Positions 38,601-50,600 of a stretch of 64,000 nt of DNA are shown in pieces. The stretch comes from Drosophila pseudoobscura (taxonomy: Eukaryota; Arthropoda; Insecta; Diptera; Drosophilidae). How positions within the stretch are numbered: position 1 is the stretch's first letter; every line of letters starts with the position of its first letter. The stretch spans positions 26,434,001 to 26,498,000 of the forward strand of contig NC_046681.1 in NCBI RefSeq assembly GCF_009870125.1, read 5' to 3'. The translations under genes and the position numbers were made by a program. The notes under the pieces were generated by a model, which saw only the letters and a list, made by a program, of their open reading frames with translations, was not told the DNA's origin and did not search any database.

Positions 38601-41600
38601 GCAGCAACCTCGGTGTACACCATCATAGCCGCTGCTGTCGTGCTGGCGTATTTGGTCTTCAAGCAGACGCGCACCAATAGGGACACCTACGACGAGCAGG
38701 ACTACAGGGATGCGGGCCACACCATACAGATGGAACCGTTGAGTGGACTCGTTCTGACTAAGAAGCAGCTTGAAGAATTCAATTGCACCAACAAGGGTCG
38801 CCGATACCTGGTCGCTTTGCGGGACGTGGTCTACGATGTGTCAAATGTGTCCGATGACTTTGGTCCCAAGGGAAGTTACGCCAAGTGGTCGGGCCAAGAG
38901 CTGACTGAACTGATCAAAGCTGAAGCTATTTGCAAAAACGAAAACATTGAGAAGCATATGCAAATATGGACCCAGACGCTGGACGAATTCTTCTTTGTCG
39001 CTGGGGTGCTCATCGACTACGAAGACCCTGATAAGAAAGCTAAACAAGAAGCCAATCAATATACTGTGGAAGATATAACAGACGATGAAGACGATTTTCC
39101 GGTTCGTGGTGATAGTCGTAATACTTGGTCGTCCTCGGACGATAATAATATGACTATTATTCCCAACAAGTAAACCCAGCATTATACCCCAATCACACGA
39201 AATCACACGCCCTCTCAGTCGCCCCTCAATCAGACACCAAAATCCAGACCAAAACTGGCACTTAACCTATCATAAGCCCCCAAACATGAACTTAAGCCCT
39301 CTGCTATAATATTGTAATACAAACACTGGCACAAATAAATATACATACATATTGGCAGCCCACTCGCTCTTTATGTATCTGCATCTGCAGCAACAGCAGG
39401 CTGTGTTCGTGTATCTGCATATATCCATTACCAATTTTAATGCGAATTCAATAAGGCTCATCCAGTGCGGTCCCAAGAGTTGGGGTTGGGTTGGGTTGGG
39501 CATCGACCATGACCGAGCCCAGCACCAGTGCCTGCAATAATAAAATGGTAATTTCCGTTTGCCGTCGCCGTCGCCGTCACCGATGCCAACGCCGCCACTC
39601 GACGTTCGCTGCTCCTCTCGATACCAAATAAATTTATGCCGACCGGCAAACCAAACTCTGGGCTATAATGGCATAAAATAGTAAACCGCAAGCAACAGGA
39701 CCTGGACATGAGACATGGCATACACCGTACACTGTACACGGCAGACGGCCAAGGAGTAGTTCAGAGCCGGAGCTGTGCGATGGAGACGTATACGTATACG
39801 TCCATCCGAACGTGCGGAATGAACACAAATGTAGCCATAAGATGCGTTTTCAGGCTGTTAAAGTGGTGCTCGCTACGAGTACTATAACTCGTATAAGGGT
39901 ATGATGGGCTAAAGGATGCTATTCGGGGTAGTGGGTGTGGGTGGGGGCCAAATGTGTAATGGGTAACGAGGAAAGGGCATAGAAAAGGTACTCACACTTG
40001 GCGGATTATATTGCCAAGAAAATATGAAATTTACTGACACTTACTGTGATTGAATAACAAAATAATAGCCTACTAAGACGCCTGTGGATAAATTCTTGAA
40101 TATTTTGAGCATAATTTCAGATTCATATTTTAAAATATATAAAATAGATATCTCTTGTGGAAGAAGTGTGAGCACTACTTTTTTAGATTTGCTTCAAAAT
40201 AATCGACAGCTAAAATAACTCTGATTTTACCTATATTATTATTATACAAATTGTGCCTTAATACAAAGGACATTGTACCTAAATACCTATCTTTCTCAAC
40301 GGAAATATGCATACAAATATCAAATATCACAATCACAAATATTTCCTTATCATACATTTCTGATTCAAATTTCAGTTATTTCAAATAGTTTTTGGTTAAT
40401 ATAACATTTGTATATTCCAGATACTTTCCATGATTCCTAAAATCTACATCTTTACAATAATCGCCAAAACAATCTCTTCCCTCCTTCAACTTTCCTTTAG
40501 AGCATTCCAGATGCGTCTAGATCTCTCTTCAGCACAACTGGCGCATTGGTTGCAGCTATTTTAATGGTGTTATTGTATTTTATGGGCAGATCATAAATAC
40601 AAATTCAATATACGCCCGTGCCAAGGGCCGGGTACCAAATGCGGAATGTTCGTAGTGGAGTGGACCATTGCGTGTGTGCGTATTCTAGAGATACTTTCAT
40701 GAAATGAAGCGAGTGCTGGGGCCCCCGGCTTTTTTGGCCAAGGGCCAGAGACCAGGAACCACGCCTCTCAGCCAGGCCGCCACTACCACTGCCCCTACCA
40801 ATCTCCCTCAATAACAGTTCCATTGCGTTTCATTATGGCGCTAACGGGAATGGCTCGAATGCTCTGCTCAGAAGAAAGATTTTAATGTACGTGTTTGTCT
40901 GTGTGTGTGTGTGCGTGTGAGGGAGAGTGGAGTGCGTAGTGGTGTTGGTGTTTTAGTGTGGCTTAAGTGCTGGGCAAAACGACACAAAGATAAATGTACG
41001 TGATATACAAACACACAGATACCATACAATCTCATAGATGCTTCTCAGGCAGAAGCATAGACCCAGGAAAACCCATACAAATACAGAGGGACCCTTAGAC
41101 ATTCACAGATACAGATACAGATACCTATCCCCATAGACACTCGCATACACACTCCCAGGTACAGACAGAAAGACACTCTTGGATACTCGTGTACAGAGAG
41201 GACTTATCCTCCCCACCCACGCCCAATGTAAACCTGCTGTGCACTCGCATTTAAGTGGATTTTTTGGCATTCTTGTAGAACTCTCGAACTATCCCACAGT
41301 TTCTCCGCCCTCTTCAAGATACATATATACGATATGTACGTATCTACGTATCTTGTAGTTGGTTCTGGTTCTGGTGAGCTGTTTCTAATGCGTTCCGTTT
41401 GCTTGTTAGCTGTCAAGAGCCGCCTCGGTTCCGTGTTACTTGCTGGCTTCTAGTACTACTGCGGCTGCTGCTGCTGCTGTTCGCTCCTGCTTCTGTCATT
41501 TTCCATTTTCCATTTGAATTTGTTTAGCCCGAAGTGCCCTTCTGCCTTCGTTTTAGCATAATATCCATCCCATGCAGATATCTGTCCTGTCTGGCCTGTC

Positions 41601-44600
41601 CTGACGCATCTCTCTCTCTCTCCATAATTCGATTTATGTAAAACTCTCTGTGAGCTGCAGCTTCTGCAATTTGCTGGCGTTGCTCAAGAGCCGATTGCCA
41701 AAAGGTGTGACTGTCATAAAGAATGCAATTTCAAGAGACACACTACGGCTGTGGATCAGTGGAGAGCATTACTGAGAAGGCACTTCTACATACATTTTAT
41801 AGCCTGTAAACGTGGAACACTCTGGGAGATGTGTGCAAGTGAAAGAAAGTATTGAATCCATAAAGCATAGATGGGTATTTTCTGTGCAGGATTACCCATC
41901 ATAACCATCTTTCCAAAATGTATCTCAATCGCATAGCTATTACAGGAAAAGTGTGATTCTCTATGGCATTTTGGTTGCATTTTAACGGGTATCATTTAGT
42001 CGTATATATCATTCCTTTTATTTTTGGCTTAAATTTCACTCTATCCATAGATGTGGTTCAACACCTTCGCCTCTGGCTGCATATTTCATGGAGTAAAATC
42101 CCCTGCTAAGCATAAAGCGTCGACCATATCAATGAGAATACAGTGCTCGACATTTGTTATGCCACATATGACCAACTCAAAGGACACCAAGGACACTGAG
42201 GACGCCGCCTCCGACCGCAATAACAGCCAACCCGACTCGGAATCGTTTGCATTGATATGATCATAAGCATAAAAAATATATAGGAATACTGCTGATATGT
42301 GTGTTTGTGTATGTGTACATCAATAAAAAGAAAACGCTCAGAGAAATCCCAAGAAATACTTGTACAACAAATTTCTTACAGAACACCACAGAGCCCTCCC
42401 GAACACTCCCCTTTGGTGTGTGACAGTTATTTGCTTTATTTCGATGATTTTACATGACACAAATTTATGCACAAATGCAGATAGAAGCCAGAGTCCCGAC
42501 CCCGACCCATGGCAGAGTGAACACAAAAAAATGGCAAACGGATTGCGTTTGGTTGGATGCTGCACTCACGGGGTGACACAAACACTCCCATTCACATTCA
42601 CACACACACACACAGAACACCCACTCAAAACACTCACAGATGCAACGACTTGTACAACAGGCGTATACGTAATATTCGTATCTCGCACTCTCCGCGTGTT
42701 CTGTGTGCATTTGTGTGTGTGCCTGGATGTGGCTCGATGCTGGGAGAACAGAAATCTACAGAAAGTTGCTGCATCCTCTCTGCGCCGAGTATCTCCCATC
42801 GTAGAGTCGCGACTACGCGGCGGCATCCGTGCCACGCATTAGATACACAAAATATATACGCACACAAACACACAGACACTCGGTCGGTGGAGTGTTTGTA
42901 CGTGCGTAAAGCATTGGTGTGCGTGTGTTGCATGTGGCAGCATAATGCTGCCGCCGCGCTGCCTCAAATAAATGCCGGCTTTTATGTAGTTTACTCTGCC
43001 CCTCTTTTCTCAGTTCCCTTTGGCTTCAAATAGAGACATGCCGTGACTGAAGTGAGACCCGTTGTAAGAGGTGAGAGAAGAGTGGGGCAGATGAGCTCGC
43101 CATAGGGGCTTCAGAAGCTGCAAAGAGTGGCGAAGACGGTGGCAAGGGTTTTGGCAACATGCTTCTTAGAATTGCAATTGAAATTGTCTGCCAGAGCAAT
43201 CGTTTCCCCACGAAATTTGCAGCAATCCATGAAATTCATTTAAATAATATGTTTCTGCTCTCTAGGGAATCGATTTATTTGAAGAATATATTAAAGAATT
43301 AAAGATGTTTATATTTTGTGGTCACAACAATAGTGTTTCCTTACTTTTTTACCCCACCGTTTGGTTTGTGGATGCAGGGAACACTAAGAACTTCAAAAAG
43401 TGGAAGAAACTGAAGTTTTACCAAAGCAGTTTCTAAGTATCCCCCATCTCAGACACTTGAGAAGTCTGTAAAACGTTTGTGGAGACCCTTAACTTCTTCA
43501 CTTCCCACAAAGCTAACACCAAATAACTTTTTAATGAAGCTTGCCAAAAATACAATCGTATATTCAAGCATATATCATTCATCAACAGTCTATAACCAAA
43601 CAACTTAAGTAACTTCTACCCCTTCTACCAGTCTCAACTAATCAAGGTCCTGCATTCAAGTCCCTGCATTCAACGAATTAACTTTAGCACGAGACTGGCT
43701 AAGACTCTCAATAGCAGGAGTCTGATGAGAACAGTAATGAGAAGGAGCTCCCTTTAAAGACTGGGAAATGAGTGGTAACCATGAAGTAAGCGCATTAAAA
43801 CTATACACCAAGTACAACGAGCAACAGCTGCTTTGGCATGGAAAAGGGAATAATGCAGCCCGGAACTTTCCCTTCTCAAGGCACAAGGGAATACTAAATA
43901 TTACGGCCACAAAAGAGAGAGGAGCCGAGAGGGAGGAACGGCAGTGCAGAGCTGGCTGCAACCGCAGCCCACATCATTTTTAGCTCTTAACTAAACAAGC
44001 TCCAAAAGGTATTCGGCCCATGCCCCTTAACCACAGCCGCAGCGCTTTAGCAGATCACGACCTCAAGAGGCTTAAGAGCTGCGAGAAACACACAACTTAA
44101 TTGTGACAAAGTCAGTTGTGGAGATTGATTTAAGCAGCAAGTATTTACGAAATTTCATGGGAATTCAAGAACTATTAATTATCTACTTCCACCGATTTTT
44201 TTAGGTATACATTTATAGAGTCTGAATTTATCAATCGATTTATTTGCATTAATCGACTTTATCGACAATTTTCAACTAAAATCTTATATCAAATCGAGCG
44301 GGATATGTAGGGAAAAACTTACCTCAATGTCACCGCTATCTGGATGCCTTAAGACGAATGCCGATGGCACAACGCCAGGTATTTCCTGCTGTGGAATGAA
44401 CAGCAGCGAGTGATGGAAAATAGCATTCAGCAGCAGACTCATCACCACAACGGGCTTGTATTTGCCAAATTTGTCAACGAGAAAACCTGCAGTGAAAAGA
44501 GCGTAAAGGAAAATGTGTGTAAGCCATGTTTTCTCAACCAAAATGTTCTGCAGCTGTAACTTTGTTTGAGCATAGCTGTGTGAGATACAAGTGTATATAG

Positions 44601-47600
44601 TAGGTGTCTGTATATATCTGTGGCTCAAAAAAGCATTCAGCCGTTTGGTTGGCAGCATTGATTGGTTGCATTCACAGCTTAAATGCAGCACAAGCTGGAG
44701 ATTAAGGACGGATTAAGGTGCAACCATTTTTGGTCGTTTTGTGGCGGATTAAATCTCAGTTTTTCATTTGTAGAAAACCAAGCGATAGTTGAGCCTTAAA
44801 TTAGGGCTTCAATTTGAAATGAATTAAAGGATTACATGTTAAATCTTGGCTTGTATTTCAAATTAAAAAATATATATTGAAAATATGTAAACTCTCCAAA
44901 TTTCTAACGCTCTTCCACTTGAAGTTTTCAATGTCATTATATAGCCACATCAACCATGTTTATAACTCGCCTTGAATTATCGAAATGTTAATAAACTAAC
45001 TTTATGAGTGCATTTTCACTTAGATTTTTGCCAGCTTTTATGTCCGACAATTTGACCAGCTTTATGCACTTTTCTGCACCACCCAATCGACTCTACCCCC
45101 CTTTGCTTTTGTGTGTATATATATCTCTCAACATTTATCTGCAACGAGTGTCCCCATAAAATGTTTAAAAAACCTTCACTTCACTGTCGCCGACATACCA
45201 TACCGCAAATGCATTTTAAAAATGCAAAAGCAAATAATAAGAATGAATAAAAAAATATATATATTCGTATACATATTCAAAGAGGAAATAAAAGCGGTAC
45301 CCAACCGCATGATGGGGGCACTTCACATACAGCCAGACAGCGAGAGACCAGTGCTCCACAGAAGAATAAAAAAGAACTTTGCTTAATTGTCATTTAAACT
45401 GCAAGTGAATTAAATTATTCGCATTCGTTCAGAAAACATGCCGCACCCCAAAAAAGTAGGCTACGGACAGAACTGTCACACAAGTGTCACAAAGGAAAAA
45501 ACAAAAATTAATCCGCTCGGATATTCAGTTCTGTTGGGGGTAGAACATGATTTTTCGAAAATATTTGCTGGCGGACGACATATTGTATAAATTAGAATTT
45601 TTATTTAAAATTAAACAAAATTGATTGAATCGAAAAAACGGAGGCGAGATTTATAAAAACTGCTTCATCTATCGCAGATCCATCATACATCTATGGCAGC
45701 GATATCCAGTCTTCGATATATTGATAAATATATGAATTTCTGTAATCATTCTATAGTATATCTTTAATACATCTTTAATACATCATTTAATACAAGCCCG
45801 AAAAAACTTTAATTTTGTTTGGAAATTATTAATTATTGGAACAAAAGGTGGTCGTTAGTCCCGTAGTGGAGTGGGATTTATATTATTAGTATATTTATTG
45901 TATTTATTATATTTCTACAGAATTTCAATGTTGATATTAATTTCGAAAAAGATTAAGAAAACCAGTCAATCAATCAGTTATAACGCAGCAAGCAGAGTCT
46001 TTGGGCGGGAGCAAATTTTTAAAAAAATCTGATTATGTATTTACAAATATAACTGCACTGCATTGAACACTGGCTTTATTTGCATGTTTTCTACTGCCCC
46101 TTTTTTTTCTACAGCTAGCCTTATTAATTAATAAACTTATGTTTATTTAACAATAAATAGTTTTAAATCGTTGAAAAATATCGCAGTCATTCATGCTGAA
46201 AATGTACTTTGTTTGATTTTGTGTGTTTGCGCTTTCGTTTTCATGCCCCAGCAAGTAGTCAGACAAAGGGAAAGTTTTAATTAAAATATACGCAGCATGA
46301 CGCTAATTAAGATGCATTAAAACATTTACCCTTGACACTCCTCTCTCTCTGCCTCGAGTTGGCATTGCACTCACTCACCTGTTATGGGCGGGCTAAGAAA
46401 GGTGGTGAAGGGCAGCGCCAGGTAGATAATTGCAATCTCCTCCACCGTCAGTCCAATCGATTGCATGTGTATTGTCAGGTACGGCAGCAACGAGGAGGTG
46501 GCTGTGGGATCGAAACCAAAAAGAATGGTACATTATATTGTAAATTAATCTTGAGAAAGGGTGAGGAAACTTAATTATATACAGAAAATTGAATGGCAAA
46601 AAGAGTATGGCTCATCATTCAAAGAAAATGATTGGAATTTGTAAGAAGTGTTCGCAATCATTTAAAGGAAGTTAATTAAATGGAAATGGAATTTTATTCA
46701 TTATCTCAGAATTTGAATATTAAGTGATGGAATGGTGAATGCATAGAAGAATGAACAATTGAATAGTCAGATAAATGGATGGATTCAAAAAGTATCTGTC
46801 CATTGATATCAACTATACAGCTCTAAAAGTGCTTCACATATATTTCATACTCATTTTGGTATACGAAACTCCCCGGATCATCGACTCAGTTACACTTAAA
46901 GTATTTGCCCGTGTAATTTCTCATATTATTCCCCTCCAAAAACCTCATCAAACACCTTTAAAATCCGTGAAAATGGTCACGCCTGACCAACACGAACACG
47001 GTCCCCGGAGTGGAAACCGAAAACGGACAGCAGATAATCTTCTTGCATTTCAATAATTTATGAACATTAACGCACAGAGAGAGCGTCACGTGGCTTCGAC
47101 CAAAAATGGAGTGAAATAATGGCAACAAATTGGGCGAAATGGAACAGGACAGCCTCCTGGTTCCATGCTGCTCCTCCCTATAGTACACGCCTCCTGGTCC
47201 ATCTGGCCATCCTCAGCCTTGACCAATTTAAATGCAAACATGCCAAGGATCTCCCCATCCGGCCATCGGGCCACGTAAAATGGTGTGAGTGTGTGTCTGT
47301 GTGCGAGTGGAGTGGAGTGGAGGGGAAAGTGCGTGCCGTGAATGAAATTCGTTTGTTAAAGTGCAGTTAACACTCGCCTGAGTGTCTTTCTTTGCATACC
47401 CTGTACTCATGCAGTTTAAGGATAGGTTTTATTAGTGCGGGGGCCAGAAATAGGGAAAGGGAAGAGATTTGGATATTATTTTCGTAGTATCATTTGAAAA
47501 TTATATATATATTCCTATCTATCGGTAGGAAGGATATTTGAGGTAGAAAGAGTAGAAAAGTTCCCATACTTTCTTTTCCTTAAGTAACTGAGATTATAGA

Positions 47601-50600
47601 TCAAGAGATTTCCTTCTATTGTATCTGTTTAGAAAAAATGCTTTTCATGCGGGGTATACGAGGTATCTGATATTCATCATACTGAACTTTGGCTTTCCTT
47701 CTTCTCTTGTCCCTCTTTCTCTTCTTTTCACTTCTCTGGCTTTTCCCCCTCCAGAGAGTCGGAGTGAAAATGGCGGCTCGAATTGGTTTTTACAGCCTTG
47801 CATCGCCTCAGATAATTAACAATAATATGCTCGGCTTCTGTCTTTATGTCTGTCTTTCTGTTTGTGTGCGTACTTTTTTTTGTATTTGCTCAATGCAATA
47901 ACAATTAATTGTTCGTTTTTCCTCTCTGTCTCTCTCTCTTTGTCTGTCTTTCTCTTTGTAACGGAAACGGAAACGCAAGCATGTCAGGGTTGTTTGGTTT
48001 GGCGGCCATTCGTGGATGTTCTGTGCCTGTTTTCCCTCTCATTCTCTGTATAGGTTGCCATACTGATTCCGTTCGATTCGGTTGGATCTGTTCCTGCCAC
48101 GTTGTCATTCGTAATTAATGTCGCCATAAACCCCGACACCCTACCCCTCCTCACAGCTGTGTGCATTTAAATTCCCTTTATTTCTGTCTGTTCTGTTCTT
48201 TCCTTCCACTTTAATAATAATTATTCAGTATTCCATTTATCATTTTCCGCATTCATGACGCGCATATTTTTTGTATATTTTTAACTATGCACAAAGTTTT
48301 TGGCGGGGGTATGACACGGCCATGTCATCTGCAAAAATTTGCATCTGCTTTCAGGATGCTGATGGCCAAAGTGCAACTAAATTGCACTTTATTTATGCAT
48401 TTTTGAGCGGACATGCCAAACCCAGAAGTGACATTGACAAATGTGCAGCAGCGTGCTGTCTGAAATATTAATTACAATTCATTTTTCCAGTTTCCAGTTT
48501 GGTTTTTCCGGCTATTTATTGAACGGTACGAGTATATGGGGGAAATTGAGAGGTGTAATGGGCAGAAATGAGGTTAAAATATGTAATGGAAACTGTTTGA
48601 AATAGGTTAAAATGGGAATTGGAATTGCACATTTAAAATTAGTGAAGATCGAAGTGGCCTGGATAGCTAAAATGGCATTCAGTTGCCTATGTTCTATTGA
48701 AATATAAAGCTTAATCGAAATATAATGCTAAATAAAGGAAAAACCAAAGCTAAGCTCTGAGTAAAAACAATGGAAAATGGAAGTGCAAGAAACAAAGTCA
48801 CATGGATTTCATAAAAAAGAATATGCAAACAAAAAAAAATGTGGAAAAAATTGTTTCACTGATTTAATGACAACACAAGGAAACCAATCACAAACAATAG
48901 ACATATTTCAGCGCCAAATTAAAGTTAATTATTTATGTTCATATTACGCGAAATTTTGTATCTGTTCACAGCGTTTCAGAGCAATACTCTTACTTTTTCT
49001 GGAATATTTATAATGATAATTACAACGAGCCAGATCTGAAATGAAACACTTTTAAGCGTTTCCACGACCATTTAAACGAAAACAACTTCAACGAGTATTT
49101 TTTGATGATTTGGATGTCTTTAATATTCGAAAACTTTTAAAAACCTATTAAAAAATTAGTCTAACTTTTTTTTTTACTCCTTAATAATTTAATAAATAAA
49201 TTTAACAGATATTTAAGTCTTCGGTTTGATCATTTCTGCCATAACAAAGGCTTCAATCACATGTTTCCCCCACAGTACTTCAATTATATTTAATTTGTAT
49301 GCCATATTTCCCATCACTTAATTGATGGACAGAGGAAACAGAACAAAAGAAAAATGTTCATTGACATGGAAAATATTTAAAAAACCATTTTAAGCCTTGT
49401 AAAATATACTGAAAAAGCAAAATTATACCATAAGCATATGTATTTTATTTATAATTAAAACCATTTTCTCTCGAATTCCCTTACATAACCAATTAAATGA
49501 ATTAAATAACCATTTTTATGGGTTCTGCATTCTGTAGCTAATTAATAGATTGGTACTCGTTCACAGCTGAAATTGGTTTTCCTGTGGAGTTTATCATTTG
49601 ATGTTCCTGGTTGATCTAACAGAGAAAAGATTTTCGATTGAATTCTTTCACCCATCTATTGTACATTTTGTATTACAAATGATCAAAAACGCCTGTAAAG
49701 TTTAAAACCCTGAACCAATTTGAATAAAATTAGTTGTTTTCTATTACTGAGATATTATTTCTCGAAGTGTTGATGACTTCTTCAGTATTATTCTAAATAG
49801 AATCTCTCTCTTTGTATCAGTTCCCTCGTATGATGTCATTGCCTCAAGGAAAATATATATAATTTCTATTAGACACAAACTTAAAATCATATACTATACA
49901 AAATTTCATTTGTAAATAAAAGTTAAGCCCAAAAAAGAGAAGCAAACCGAAAAATCCTCGGCAAATCTCGAGTCAAATAAAAAACGCATTAATACTCATT
50001 TTAGTGACAATTTGGGTTTAATGGCACAAGACAACAGCAGGGGTGGCACTACCGAAGGGGAAAATGGCAAAATGTTTTTGTCATTGACCGCCAGAGAAAA
50101 CAAAAATGGCGCACGGTCAGTCAGTTGATGGACAGACGAGACGAGAAACGAGAAACGACAGACACAGAGACCCCATAACCGAGAGACAGAGGCAAAGTAA
50201 ACCTTTCTCAAGCTTAAATCACATAAGCTAGATTTATTTACAAAAGATACAAAAATACACACAATCTAATGGAGACAAAAGAGCGATAGAGAAGGAAAAA
50301 CCAGAGTATAAGAGAAAGAGAAAGAGGGAGAGTTACAGAGCGATGGGTTTGTTGATTGAATGCCTAATTGCCACACGCTGGGAAAAATCTCCTCAATGTG
50401 CATTCATTTCTCTAACTGAATTTATACAAATGTGTTACATATTTTCCCTCCAACCTAATTGATAACTTCCGACCAGAGACCAGAGACCGACCAGTGACCA
50501 GATAGTACATCTACTATAAAGAGGGAGGGTACAGAGTACTTGTAGTGTGATAATGAATTCAGATTCACTGCCAGAGCTTAAATCTCAGTCTCGGACTTTG

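Larger units (their letters stand above)
37492..44322 (-). other. Intron 3 of the MFSD6-like gene, host of a nested gene
   Basis: 6.8 kb. Apart from the nested MAPR gene (38556-39173, plus strand) no coding sequence is supported. Repeats include GGTT(G) at 39480-39499, CCGTCG at 39562-39580, CTG at 41461-41482, and CA at 42598-42615. Near 44230-44275 there are several ATCGAT/TATCGA words resembling DREF sites. Confidence 0.55.

Noticed and set aside
39101..39115. RGD tripeptide in the MAPR protein
   Set aside because: The C-terminal tail of this family is cytosolic, so an integrin-binding role is not plausible.
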